Source of the DNA: Dermatemys mawii
Lineage: Eukaryota; Chordata; Testudines; Dermatemydidae
Length of the DNA: 64,000 nt
Assembly (NCBI GenBank): GCA_007922305.1
Contig: ML677334.1
Location: 22,589,915 to 22,653,914 of the forward strand
Direction of reading: 5' to 3'
A program made the position numbers and the translations under genes. The notes under the pieces were generated by a model, which ran no database searches, had not been told where the DNA came from, and saw only the letters and a list, made by a program, of their open reading frames with translations. This document shows, one piece after another, positions 12,635 to 24,620 of the stretch (its first letter is position 1; every line of letters starts with the position of its first letter).

Positions 12635-13408
12635 CACAGAATGCTGATTTATTTATTTTTTTGTATTCTCAGTGGTGAAGGGTAATTTTTACATAATGTT
12701 AACACAGGGATTTGCATAATCACTATTCATCTGCTGAAATTTTTTTCTACAATCATATGTGAATAATGTAAATTCCTTCATTCTGACTGGCAACTGTAAA
12801 TCCCTGCCACTAGAATTGGCTTCTGACCTTAGAAATCCCTCTTTGTAAGCACACAATAAGCATGGCTAATTCAACTTCTGAGCCCTTCTCCCATCTAGTC
12901 ATGCCACCTCACCCCAAGTTTTAATTACCATTTAGTTAAACAGGAGTTTCTCTTGGTGAGGAAGACTAAGCCTTCCACAACAGTAAAGAGAAGTAGGGAG
13001 AAAGACATGCAGATTATGAAGGAGTGCTGTGACAGGGTGGGCATAAATATAAGGAGCCACTCAGAATACAGGGTATATTGCTTGGGAACAAATTACAGTA
13101 TAATGAAGGTATCACGTTCAAGTAAACTTGTTAATAGCTGTATCCTGAGCTAATGAACTCTGAGACAAAAGGATTCCATTATCACCTCCCATGTTTAAAT
13201 GTCTCACTGTATCAGGGCCCTAACGAGTGTAATTTTGCTTATACCAGGATGCTATTTTGATGGGCACCTTCGATTAAATGGACAGAAATCTATTTATCTA
13301 GCCCAGGTTTTTATACTGTATTCAAAACCATGTTATCTAAGTCCCATGTTTGTTGGAAAGACAAGGAGATGTCAGTATTTAAAACTATATACTGTACATT
13401 CAAACATG

Positions 13409-13733
13409 TTGTCATGGGTTCCCCCTGGGGTGCCACCTGGAACTGGGGTACCACTGAGCCCCCTGACCACCAGCCCGGGCTCCCTCTCACACTGTACTGC
13501 TGTGGCAAGCTACAAAGTCCTCCAGCCTGTACTTAAACCAGCGTATATACTGGTGGTGGTTCACCCAGCTGCAGTTTTAAGCAGGCTCTCTGATCAGCCT
13601 CTGCATAGGAAAGCTGCTCCCAGCTCCTCAGGCATGCACCCTCTATGGAATATAAACCCCAAATTATACCGTCTTGTGCTACACAGGGAATTGTACAGCG
13701 TAAGCTCATAAAATTTGCCCCCTTGTAGCAGGG
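13409..13733 (+). mobile_element. LTR fragment
   Basis: Starts TGTCATGGGTTCCCCC and runs through a sequence rich in GGGGTACCACTGAG and CCAGCCCGGGCTCC blocks, sharply different in composition from the AT-rich left flank. It resembles an LTR of a reptile endogenous retro-element. It is cut at 13733, where another LTR begins. No coding remnant adjoins it. Confidence 0.5.
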
Positions 13734-14350
13734 TGGTCACCCGCTCCAGCTCGGAAGGGGTTAAAACAGCCCTGAAGTGGGCTGTGGCTGGGGGAAAGCA
13801 ATGAGCAAAGGCTGATTGGAAAGGTGGCCACAGCTGGCCCTCATAAAAGGGCTGTGAGCCAGGTGCTCAAACAAACTCTCTCTAGCTTTCTGGAGAGAGT
13901 AGGACCTGGCTGCCTGGGAAGCTAACGAGGGTACCTAGGGTGTAGCAGTGGTGGGAAAGGGCAGAAGAAGCTGGGGAGCTCCAGCCTAACAAAGCCCCAG
14001 GCTGTGGGCCAGGTTAAGGGCCCATGAAAGGGTACTAGGGCTGCAGAGAGGCAGCCCAGATCTGGGCAGAGGCAGCTGGTCTGACCCTTGTTTGCTGATG
14101 GTGAGTGGTTAATAGACTGCAGTCAGCCCCAGGGAGTGGGGGCTAGATGGTGACTGACAGTAGCTACTGAGGCAAGGTGGGGATAAGGTGTGGGGATTCT
14201 CTTGGGTGCAGAGACCCAGACAGCGGGTTACTGCCAGGGGCAGGACCCTGATATGGAGGGACACCGAGGTCCAGGAGGGATACATGTGCCAGAGGTAAGG
14301 GGGACACCAGTCTACAGAGGACGCTCCGGGCTGGAGGAGCTAATTCCCAC
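13734..14350 (+). mobile_element. truncated LTR
   Basis: Begins TGTAGCAGGGTGGTCACC. It contains AGGGGTTAAA (13755-13770), a TATA-like CTCATAAAAGGG near 13838, and then a purine-rich R/U5-like body with CTAGCTTTCTGGAGAG. It stops near AGCCAGC at 14350 without the expected terminal CA, so the 3' end is lost. It follows another LTR fragment with no gap, which suggests insertion at or near that LTR. Confidence 0.55.
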
Positions 14351-15009
14351 GACAGCCAGCATTTAATCCATTTCACACATGCCAATACAAAACATGCCCC
14401 CACTTCCACCACCCCTGTTAAATTATTGGAGCTGCATGTGATTTCCTTGGAAGGAGTAAACAAATTGATTTGAGCATCAGGCATCCCATCAAACTGCAGA
14501 TGACTGAATTTATGTATTTTAAGAGTTTGAGAACGTGTTTTAATGTTATATCTGAATTAATAATTAAGTGGTGAAAAATGAAATTAATGCAGAGTTAAGG
14601 TTGCTTGGTGGTGTATCGTCTCCTTGCAGTAGGTTTAGTTGAGCAAAACTCAAACTTATGAAAACCAGTAAATGCACAGTTAAGGTTGCACAGTTAACTT
14701 TATCTTTTTTTGTCAATGCCCCAGTATGCCCCATATCACACATATCTTTATTCTGCCACCCCCACAGTTGCTCAAATATACAACCTCTTTCCCCGCTCCT
14801 AATACCCATTGCCATTTATCACACTTCCCGAACCCATTCCCTCTGTTTCCCAACTCCTCCACTCCCCAATACCACTCTCCTCCCAGGAAGCATTCATGTC
14901 TAATGTTGTCCCAAAGACTTGGATTACATCCCCTGCCCCAAAATAAAATGGCCATCCATGTCTCACAAATTGTAGCAACCTCCAGTCACTCAGTCCAAAA
15001 CTCCTTTTG
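14351..15009. other. non-coding; pyrimidine-rich tract
   Basis: Holds a C/T-rich, A-punctuated tract at about 14745-14900 and two similar ATGCA(C/G)AGTTAAGGTTGC blocks near 14588 and 14672. No gene is supported; open frames arise from the skewed composition. Confidence 0.45.
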
Positions 15010-16742
15010 TCTTAGGTGGGAGCATGTGATTAATTTATCCTTAATGATGATAATGCTTAATGACTTCTTTGTTTTGATTTTCACCAAGAGGGTTGGTGGC
15101 GATTGGATGTCTAACGTAGTGAATGCCAGTGAAAATGAAGTAGGATCAGAGTCTAAAATAGGGAAAGAACAAGTCAAAAATTACTTAGACAAGTTAGATG
15201 TGTTCAAATCACCAGGGCGTGATGACATGCATCCTAGAACGTCAAGGAGCTGATTGAGGAGATATTTGAGCCATTAGCAATTATGTTGGAAAAGTCATGG
15301 AAGATGGGAGACATTCCAGAAGACTGGAAAAGGGAAAATATAATGCCCAGCTATACAAAAGGGGAAATAAGGAGAACCCGGGGAATTACAGATCAGTCAG
15401 CTTAACTTCTGTACCCGGAAAGATAATGGAGCAAATAATTAAGAAATCAATTTGCAAACACCTAGAAGGTAATGAGCTGATAAGTAACAGTCAGCATGGA
15501 TTCGTCAAGAACAAATCACGACAAACCAACCTGACAGCTTTCTTTGATAGGGTAACAAACCTTGTGGATAAAGGGGAAGCAGTAGAGGTGGTATATTTGA
15601 CTTTAGAAAGGCTTTTGATACTGGCTTGCATGATCTTCTCATAAACAAACTAGGGAAGTATAACCAAGATGAAGCTACTATAAGGTGGATGCATAACTGG
15701 TTGGAAAATAGTTCCCAGAGAGTACTTATCAGTAGTTCACAGTCATGCTTAAAGGGTATAACGAGTGGTTTCCCTCAGAGATCAGTTCTGGGTCTGGTTC
15801 TGTTCAATATCTTCATCAATGATTTAGATGACGACATAGAGTACACACTTATACAGTTTCGCGGACGATACCAAGCTGGGAGGGATTGCAAGTGCTTTGG
15901 AGGGATAGGATTAAAATTCAAAATGACCTGGACAAACTGGAGAAATGATCTGAAGTAAATAGGGTGAAATTCATTAAGGGAAATGCAGTGTACTCCACTT
16001 AGAAAGGAACAATCAGTTGCACACATACAAAATGGGAAATGACTGCCTAGGAAGGAGTACTGCAGAAAGGGATCTGAGGATCATGTGGATCACAAGCTAA
16101 ATATGAGTCAACACTGTTGCCTCCTATTTAACGTTGCTGCCAAGAAAGTAAACATCATTCTGGACTGTATTAGGAGTATTGTAAGCAAGACACAAGAAGT
16201 AATTTTTCTGCTTTGCTCTGTGCTGATTAGGCCTCCGCTGGAGTATTGTGTCCAGTTCTTTGCGCCACATTTCAGGAAGGATGTGGACAAATTGGTGAAA
16301 GTGCCAAGAAGAGCAACAAAAATGATTAAAGATCTAGAAAATATGACCTGTGATAGAAGATTGAAAAAACTGGGCTTGTTTAGTCTGGAGAAGAGAAGAC
16401 TGAGAGGGGACATAACAGTTTTCAAGTACGTAAAAGGTTGTTACAAAGAGGAGGGAGAAAAATTGCTCTTAACCTCTGAGGATAAGACAAGAAGCACTGG
16501 GCTTCAATTACAGCAAGAGCAGTTTAGGTTGGACATTAGGAAAAACGTCCTAACTGTCAGAGTAGTTAAACACTGGAATAAATTACCTGGGTAGGTGGTA
16601 GAATCTCTATCATTGAGGATTTTTAAGAGCAGGTTAGACAAACACCTGCCAGGGATGGTTTAGATAACACTTAGTCCTGCCATGAATGCAGGGAACTGGA
16701 CTAGATGACCTCTTGAGGTCCCTTCCAGGTCTATGGTTCTAC
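15010..16742 (+). pseudogene. CR1 LINE, 5'-truncated, broken reverse transcriptase
   Basis: A chain of + strand reading frames (about 15040-15253, 15297-15644, 15626-15958, 16085-16594) encodes successive parts of a CR1-type reverse transcriptase. Recognisable blocks are [38 protein letters not shown], and near the C-terminus LFSLEKRRLRGD and HWNKLPG. The catalytic FADDTKLG block survives at 15858-15881 but is out of frame with the preceding ORF. At least three frame breaks make it dead. The element lacks ORF1 and the endonuclease, which is the usual 5' truncation of target-primed retrotransposition. The 3' end has the CR1 hallmark CTAGATGACCTCTTGAGGTC, ending near GGTTCTACG. Confidence 0.92.
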
Positions 16743-18153
16743 GTTAATTGAAGGGTGAATTCAGAGTCATCCATCTCAACGAGGTCTGAGATTCATCTAG
16801 TTATTAGGATATCTCAGTTCAACAGTACAAGGCAGAAGAAGAGAACTGTGGAGATTTTTTTGGCACGGGGAGTGCAACTTGGGAACCTTTTGGTCAGTTG
16901 ACCCTCAGATTTGGATCACCTTCATGATGAGGCACACCAAATTTCAAAGTAGTCTGAGTAACCATTCGTATTTTAGAGCACTTACAAGAGTCAAGTTTTA
17001 AAGGATATATGTGAAGTGGCAGGAATGGGACCCTCTATCCATATTGATGCATGCGCACAATTAAAAAAAAAATTTTTGTAAATACTATTATCAGTGTGGG
17101 TGCCCCAAAGATTTAGTGGTGCTGTGCGCTACCTTGGGTATAACTCGACAGACTGAGACTGTTTTGGCCAACATCACATCAATAGTTTGAGCTCTGTGCA
17201 AAAAAAAAGAAAAAGAAAAGGCTTGAATTCTGCACACAAAATTTCCCCAACTGGGTTTTGTTTTTGTTTTTTTAAAATGGCTGTGCGGGTTTTTGTTTTT
17301 TTTCAGGGTTCATATTTCTGCAACTCTTAGCTTAAGTGACCCCAAATGACACTACTATTTTAGTGTTCTAGCTCAGATGAGAGCTCTGTGTGAGTTGGGA
17401 ATCACAGCCCTAGCTCTTAGTGTAAATGTAGCCCTAGAGTTTTAGATGATTGATCTGTGCAGCTAGCGGTAAGGTCAAGTGGATGCTGTGGTGGAGACAA
17501 TTAGCTTTGTTTGGGCAATGCAGAAAAAATGCCAGGAGGGGAAGGGGTGTTGTTTAACTTTAAAATGGTCACTTGCAAGATGAACCTCTTGTTCTTATTT
17601 CAAAGCGCAATAAATAATTTTTAAAGCTGCTGCCTTTCTTTTTGTTAGTGTGTGAGTACTCATTTTATTTGTTATTTCCTTTTTTCCTGTGACACGCTGA
17701 AGACAACATAGGAATCCAACATGGGATTCTTTCTTCTGTTTCCCAAACAAGTCACCTCCTGACTTGTAATATTAGACCAGTTCAGATGGTACTGTAGTGT
17801 ATTTTTTTTCCTATTCACTCTCTCAATCTCGGCTGCTAATTTTACTAATAATTAAATTCAAACTTCCCCTGTTCAGCATCACATCTATAATATTTGTGCT
17901 AGAAATTAGCCTCGATTAACTGTGACCTGCATTTGAAAGTTAGCAGTGATTTATTAGAACTTCTGAAAAAGCATTTTTCTCGTTGTTTTGTTTTGTTAAC
18001 TCTATGGACATCTGTGAACTGTTAAGGATACTGTTCATAGTACATTTTGAGTTCAAGACATGTTTGCTGGGATCGATCAAATATGCCAATCACAATGCAT
18101 ATTTTCTGTGCCTTTGACTGGGTGAGTATGTCTAATGTAGTCAAGAGGGTCAG
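16743..18153. other. non-coding; possible MITE scrap
   Basis: Mostly unrecognised AT-rich sequence with A and T runs (17059-17070, 17202-17219, 17255-17272). Around 17370-17435 the phrase AGCCCTAGCTCTTAGTGTAA plus ATGTAGCCCTAG resembles the end of a MITE; this is weak. Confidence 0.4.
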
Positions 18154-18424
18154 CAGGGCTGGCCTTGCCATGGGGTGAACTGAAGTGGCCACCTCCGGTG
18201 CCAGACTGTTGGGGGGCACCACTAGGACCCAGAGTGTAGAAAATTGTGTCTGCTGCTGGTGCATATGTATCCTCTCTGCTCTAGATGCACAGAGATGGTG
18301 GAGTGTTGTACTGGAGGAAGGAGGGCACAAGAAACCTTTCAAAGTTTTGGCCCAAGCGAGGGGGCATGGATGGTGTCATTTGATCTTCTCAGCTCAGGTG
18401 CCAAAATGTTGTGGGCCGGCCCTG
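18154..18424. mobile_element. hAT MITE with perfect 8-bp TSD
   Basis: The 271-bp element has ends CAGGGCTGGCC and (reverse complement of the right end) CAGGGCCGGCC, 10 of 11 identical. It is flanked by the direct repeat AGGGTCAG at 18146-18153 and 18425-18432, a perfect 8-bp target-site duplication. TIRs of the form CAGGG with 8-bp duplications are diagnostic of the hAT superfamily. It has no transposase, so it depended on an autonomous relative. ORFs inside are fortuitous. Confidence 0.92.
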
Positions 18425-18432
18425 AGGGTCAG

Positions 18433-21119
18433 TAGAAGCCATCTTCATTTGGTTTCACAAGTGGAGAGGTTGACCTGGAAAATGAAATAGCGGGAAAGTG
18501 GGGAAAAGTACTTCTGCTGGCCCTGTGTGTGTCTGACTCTAGCATGCAGTTGCTAGTACATTGTTACCCTCTGTGATTCTCTACTCATTGTGAACTATCT
18601 TGTTTTATATTTTCGTTCACATAATAATTATAGCACAGTTTTATAATAATTTTGATCTCAGAGCAATTTACATTGTTATATCGGAAACCTGCTTCTTTTC
18701 CAGTTCTTGTGAGACAAGCAAACACTGCAAATATCAGAAAAGTGTCAACATTGACTTTTGCTTATGGATTTATAAGAAGAATTGATCAAGGGAAAACTTT
18801 CTGAACATCAGGGATTTGAATCCATGCAAACTGGTTATGACGCACAATATTTACAAGGCTGTTTAATACCTTACTTGAAAGGGTTTACATTCTGCTGCTG
18901 GGCTTCTTCAGTATAACAGCTTCATGCCTATGTTAACCCTGTAGCAAAGTGAGCTAAAATTGCGTCCTCTACTCTGTAGCTAGCTGCTATTATGGACATG
19001 AGTATGTTGTATTATGTACACTTCTGTTCTAGGAAAAGTGTTAACCTCCAAGTTTCCTCTTGTTCCATCTGTTAAAAGTTCAAGGGATCTACCATCAATC
19101 TTTATCACCTGAGTCATCAGGCTAGCCCACACAGATGAGAGGGGTTGTGTGCACAAGGATTTATGCGCACAATTCTTTGCCCTCTCTCCACCCGTATATT
19201 TATTGTTGTCATGCCTCTCAGCTTTCAGATCTTCCACAGTGTGACACCAGCAATCAAATTCTTTGACAGGTGAGAGATATACAGATCATCTGTGGTTGGT
19301 TACACTTTGTATGCCTTTATTGAGATTTTGATGATTTTTAACTTTAAAACCAGATTTTAAAATTAATGTTTTAAAGTAAATAAGTAAGTTTTTTAAAAAA
19401 GAAAATTGGAATAATAAATAGGTCATTGGTAGGGTATGATTCCTGGATTTTCAGATCCTTAGGACAGTCCTCTCTTACACAAGCTGCAAAGAATATATTA
19501 TTTTTGTTGCGGACCAGCCATGCCAGAAGGACATACATGTATTTAGCGTCACACTGCTATTTGGTAGGCAGCTGCCGTATATTGGGATTCAGATTCCTGA
19601 ATTCTGTTCCTGTCTCTGGGAGGGGAGTGCCGTGTAGTGGCTATAGACCAGATAGGCAAGTATGCTGATTTGGTGTAGTGATTTGAAAGGTAATGTGTGT
19701 TGGGTCTTCCCTGTTAGAGACATAGGTTCTGTTCTCAGCACTGCCTGAAATGACATTGTGCTGCCATGCAGTTAATTTATTTGTACAACAGGGAAAGAGA
19801 TTTGACTGCCTTCTATAATGTTTATAAACCGTGCTGAAGAATAAGAGCGGGGAAGTATAGAAATATAAACAGCAGTAAGTAGAAGTGAAATTTGAACTTC
19901 TTGCTTTCAGCTGAGTTCCTTTTCCCACTGGGTACAAGGTACTTTGTGGAGAGAAGTCTATCACACGCACTCACCCACTTACCCTGTCTGCTTCCCTTTG
20001 CAGTGCAATGGAAGACACGGTTGGATGCAGCCACTATGTAATACATGAGCAGTCTGCTGATTTTTAGCTAATCAGTTTGAAAGGCAGCTGCAATATTAAG
20101 GGCAGGCACATTCTATTGTGGCTATTCTAAAAGGGGCTTAAATTCTAGCATGACCTGCAGGTCTCTTTGAGAAGAATCAAAGTGTTCTTATTAGGGATGG
20201 GTCAATCACACAAAGTTTGAGATCTTGGAAACTATTTTTTGGGTTTCCAAAGCTAGCTTATGTTTATAGCCGTTCATTTATACAACTTTTTTGTAGATTT
20301 TTATTGAGTGTTTTAATTTTGAAAACTTTTTCAAGCTGTAATACATTTTATTATATATTAATATTGTGATATAACTTAGATGTACTACACTGTCTTCTCT
20401 GTTTTGGGTACTTTTATTTATCTTCTGAACATAGATAACTTCTGAAGTGACAAAATGGTTTAAAAATGAATCTCCCATCCCAAACAGATTGATTTAATTT
20501 TGTTACTATAAATAAACAGATTTAAGAATCTCTCTCCTACAAATAGATTTCTGTAATTAGTAGCTATAAATAATCATAGTGTACAGAATCAAGTTTTAAA
20601 GTTCAGTTGATTGAATGTTCATCTTACTGTTTAAAGAATGGAATTTGTAAAAAATTTTAAAGAAATATAAAGAAAAATGTGAGGTTTCAAACATCCTATA
20701 TCTTTCAGCTAGAAACTCCAGCTTCTCTTACATTTTTCCTTACTTTTAGCTTTGAAGCTTTGAAGTGTTTGGCTCTGCTCTGGAAAGTGATTTTTGAGAT
20801 GCAGTGTTTGTTGCCTCTTGATTTCCATAACAAATGTGCTCAGTCTATAAATAAATGGATGTTTTTCTAACTGCCATCCCTGCGAACTCAGCCTGAGTCC
20901 TTAGAGTAAAGCTGGGGTTTTTACTTCTTCTGTATTTGTTGGCATCATCATCCATAAGAGTTTATTCTTCGGGATAAAACTATGCCCACAATTACACCAA
21001 TACAAAACCATAATCTTTACATTTCTATTTCATGCTGAAGACTCAGCAGCTGAACTCCCTACTAGAGTCAATAATGTCATTAAAAAAATGTGCTTTGTTT
21101 TGTTGGTTTAGTTGTTCAG
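18433..21119 (+). other. FARS2 intron sequence, nothing recognised
   Basis: AT-rich sequence leading into the FARS2 exon at 21120. The last bases before that exon (TTGGTTTAGTTGTTCAG) form a plausible, weakly pyrimidine-rich acceptor. No other exon or nameable repeat was seen. Confidence 0.5.
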
Positions 21120-21271
21120 CAATATCAAAGATGGAGAAAGTTTACAGTTGTTTGAGCAAGGACACCGCACAGCACACAAGCAGGAGACACACACCATGGA
21201 GGCAGTGCAGCTGGTGGAATTCAATCTAAAACAAGTGCTCACAAAGCTTGTGACTCATCTCTTTGGTGATA
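21120..21271 (+). CDS. FARS2: FARS2 exon A (mitochondrial Phe-tRNA synthetase)
   Basis: This 152-bp exon encodes 50 whole codons (21121-21270) of mitochondrial phenylalanyl-tRNA synthetase, a monomeric class II enzyme that charges mt-tRNAPhe with phenylalanine in the matrix. The product starts [13 protein letters not shown] and continues with [12 protein letters not shown] and LVEFNLKQ, ending THLFGD; I recognise these blocks from vertebrate FARS2. It lies in the catalytic core. The exon is bounded by TTCAG at the acceptor and the strong donor GTAAGT at 21272. It begins with the last base of a codon and ends with the first base of one, so the upstream intron is phase 2 and the downstream intron phase 1. 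There is no stop or frame break. The neighbouring exon is at 32656. Confidence 0.93.
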
Positions 21272-21613
21272 GTAAGTATTGCAATGTGGTGTTAGACCCT
21301 TTCACCTAGTCTATGGTGGGAAGGCATGGATCCAAGTTTTTGAGAGTGGTTATGCAGCATAATATAAGAGAGAGAGAGAGCCAGGAAGAGATGTTGGGTA
21401 CTGTCATGGCACTAAAACAGCTGCATTTGTTTTAAAAAAGCCTCTTGATTGCTCTTCTGGATGTACTCAGTAATTTTACATAAAATTACATGTTGTGTGT
21501 ATGTGGTATTACATCTGCTCTGTCCATGAAGTAACATGAAAGTTCCCCAGAGCTAAAAAAACTCGACTCTGTAACTGAGTGGAGGCTGCCCGCCATTTGC
21601 TGTTTCGAGGTTA

Positions 21614-21636
21614 GTGCGTGCGTGTGTGTGTGTGTG
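21614..21636. repeat. (GT)n microsatellite
   Basis: GTGCGTGCGTGTGTGTGTGT and three more bases; 23 bp of alternating G/T with two interrupting C. Confidence 0.9.
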
Positions 21637-22005
21637 AATAAGAATGATTTATCAAACATTCTTCAGAAATACCTGTTTCTGTTTTACTGTCTCAGTAAAG
21701 GAATGGTCTGAGTGAACATGGCTGCTTATGGCCGTCTCCTGGCAGGAAGACTGGTCTGCTGAGTTGACTCAGCTTCCTGTTAAGAAAGAAGTGCATGGTA
21801 TTAGAAGTGCATGGCAGTGGGATATGTTGGCCACTATTAGGACTGTTTTGAGATGCCCACTGAAATCAGAGGGGTTTTTGAGTGAGGATTGATGGCAATA
21901 TCAGGTCCTATGTAGGGATGATAGAAAATTTTCAATCATTCTAAATATTGATTTTAAAAAATTCCTGCCAGTTGTAGTCCTATGTCAATTGGCTGGAAAA
22001 ATGGT

Positions 22006-22100
22006 AACATAAGAACAAAGAATGTAAGAATAGCCATAGTGAGTCAGACCAGTGGTCCATCTGTGGCCCAGTATACTCTCTTCCAACAGTTTCTTTAATA
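22006..22100 (-). mobile_element. CR1-like LINE 3' end scrap
   Basis: AACATAAGAACAAAGAATG, AGAATAGCCATAGTGAGTCA and GACCAGTGGTCCATCTG match, in reverse orientation, the 3' terminal region of a CR1-like LINE. The same block occurs at 10040-10085. The border inside AT-rich intron is diffuse. Confidence 0.6.
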
Positions 22101-23130
22101 ACTTTTTTCCTCCTGTTTCCTATAATAAATGTAGTATTGTATTTAACATTTTTCTTTTAAAAATAATGATGGACATGTTTATGCAAGTAGATGAAGGATA
22201 CAGTTTTAAGAGTCAGTGAGACAGTCTCCTAAGTCAATTTTAAAAATAGAACTTAGTCTCTGAAGATATTTAGGTGCATATGAAAATTTTAACTGAATCA
22301 ACTGTTGGTTTCTTTTTTTAATGGCAGTGTAGCACATCTGAGGGTTAAAGTAATAAGTAATAACAAAAATATTTGTAAATCAACTTTTGTGGTTGCCATT
22401 GAAAGTCAACATTTGCCGAAAGTTAACAGTGTTATCTGCAACTGTAGTGACATCCACTGTTTACTGTAGGCAGATGTTGCATTTTTAATAACAATTACTA
22501 CACTGAAGTTTATTCTGCAGCAGGTTAGGCTGAGGCCAGATGAACATTATAAAAAACATTCTTAAACAAACAGTTGCTAACCCTTCAAACTTAAACTTTA
22601 AATTACTAGATTCCCTATTCATTTTGATCAATCAGTGAGGTTTTTGTCTTTCTACTCCCTCTCCTCCACCCACCTGCCCTCCGTTTTTCAGGAACATAAA
22701 GACAGAGCGTATGGTCAGGGACTTATAAGAATTAAGTCCTTTTCCTCACTCCTGTCCTTCACTCTCCTGCTCTTCTTCAATTACTTCCAGCTCAGTTGTC
22801 AGTGAAAATAGAACAGTGAAGTAAGGTGGCACCAAAGGAACAAAATCCACGCTGTGCAGTTTAACGTGTAGACATACAATATGGGCACAGTGCAAAAGAT
22901 CTTGGATAAGTCCAACTAAATTCTCCCTGTCACAGCATTTATCTTTGAATGTTTTATTCTACTGTCCAACTTATGGTATGTTTTTTATTTACTTTTCTGC
23001 CTGAGAAATGCAAATGCCCCTCAGATTTTAATTTTGAATTTGAAATTGATTTTGCTTTGTTACTTCTGTAGAAAAATGAAGTAATTTTTCTTTTTGTTGA
23101 AATAGAATTATACTATACATTCAGAGTCAG

Positions 23131-23131
23131 T

Positions 23132-23159
<28 letters not shown>
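23131..23159. repeat. (TC)n(AC)n compound microsatellite
   Basis: Eight TC units are followed by about six AC units and an A tail. It is a simple-sequence tract with no other feature. Confidence 0.9.
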
Positions 23160-23162
<3 letters not shown>

Positions 23163-23454
23163 GATTTTTCTTTATTGTTGCTGCTTTTCATAAATCACTT
23201 AGGTTGTATTCTTTACAGGTTATGAAGTCAGCAAAACCTCAGTTGAGTTACACATTCTATCAAGTGGGATAATATGTTCATAAGCACAGGAGCTATAGCA
23301 AGCTTCTGAGGTATCTTACTGCTATACATGTCATCAAATACCATAAGTTGCTTAAAAGCCAGCCTTTTGTGGAAGCTTAATGACTATATCAGGTCTTTAT
23401 TTTACCTCTCGAAGTCTTTCCTCTGGTTTTATTGATCACTGGCAAAACAATCAT

Positions 23455-24620
23455 AAATATTAGAGTAGGAAAAGACCTAGAATATTAAGTCATCTTTTTT
23501 GCATCCTTGACGATATATGATGGGTCCCTTTGTTACATTTTCTAGCACTCTGTCTTGTTTAACTTTACATTTCCCAAATGATGTGCCTTCCACCTCTTCT
23601 GGTAGATCTTACTGTCAAGGAGCTTTTCCTGATAATCAGCCTAGATTTCCCCTTTCTTAATTTCTTTCCATTCCTTCTAGTTACTTTGTATGTCCTCTCG
23701 TAATACAATAATTAACATTTCTCTCTGTGCATTTATACCCTTCAGATGTTTGAAGATTGTTGTGCCTACTTAGTCATCATTGCGCCAAGCTACACATACT
23801 ACATACCAAGCTGTTTTAATCTTTCCTCTTGCAGTAAATCAGTCTCTCCTGCTTATCCATTGTATTTTGTGCTCCTTTGAACTCTCTTCAGTTGTCTGAG
23901 GCTTTTTAGTACTGAGATGTCCAGAGCCGACTGCAGTATTTTAGGAGTGGCTTGGCCAGAGAGGAACTATTATTTTTTTGTTTTGTGACTTGTTGCTCTG
24001 CATAAATAGCCCAAAGTTCGTTGACCCGTTTTGTTGCCACATCTCATTGTAAAATCATAACTAATTTTCTGCGAAGTGCTTTCACCTTTAATCCTTTGCA
24101 GATTCCTTTCCAACTCAGTATCTTTGTTTCAGATTATTTTCCCCAGAACTGTTAGATTGCATTTTCCTAAGCCAACTCTCATTTTATGTGTTGCCCATAT
24201 TTCTAACCACTCTAGGCCACTCTTTCCTCTAAGCTGTGTGTGCGCACACAGATCTTAAACCCTGCGCACACGGCAAAACACTGCGTGCACAAAAATTTGC
24301 ACAGAAGCACAAAAATAGGCACCAAAGTAGTTTTTGCGCACACAGCCTGTCAAAACTTTGCACATAAGAAATTTTTTGCACACATGGCCTATCAAAAATT
24401 AGAGTGAACATTGCTCTAGGCCCTTCTTATTACCTCTAATGTTTGCAGAACTTTCCAGTTTATCATTATTAGTGTTGTTTGCTACCATTTCTGACTAATT
24501 AGTGAAGTTGTTAAGTCAGACTGATCTAATACTGACCCATGCAACACTCCATAAATGTATCTCTCCAACTCAGTGCTCATTATGTACTGACTTTTAAAAA
24601 CAACCCTCGTGCTGAAAAAT
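23455..24620 (-). mobile_element. antisense CR1-like LINE 3' part
   Basis: Read on the minus strand, the low-coordinate end gives the CR1-like 3' terminus (TATTCTAGGTCTTTTCCTAC). Upstream of it are degraded C-terminal RT-region blocks, including sequences for a 'QEERLKQL'-type and a 'YQKRWKAH'-type segment, full of stops. The copy is old: no frame stays open. It is interrupted by a hAT MITE at 24218-24413; sequence on either side of that insertion resumes the same antisense pattern. The high-coordinate border is approximate. Confidence 0.65.
24218..24413. mobile_element. hAT-type MITE with perfect 8-bp TSD
   Basis: A 196-bp element flanked by CTCTAGGC at 24210-24217 and 24414-24421, a perfect 8-bp direct repeat. 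Its ends are CACTCTTTCCTCTAAG and (reverse complement) CAATGTTCACTCTAAT, which are related. The middle is a run of GCGCACACAG and TTTGCACA-type blocks. No coding capacity. It is younger than the LINE it sits in. Confidence 0.88.

Noticed and set aside
18600..18785. Short hydrophobic ORF
   Set aside because: AT-rich chance frame without homology or splice signals.
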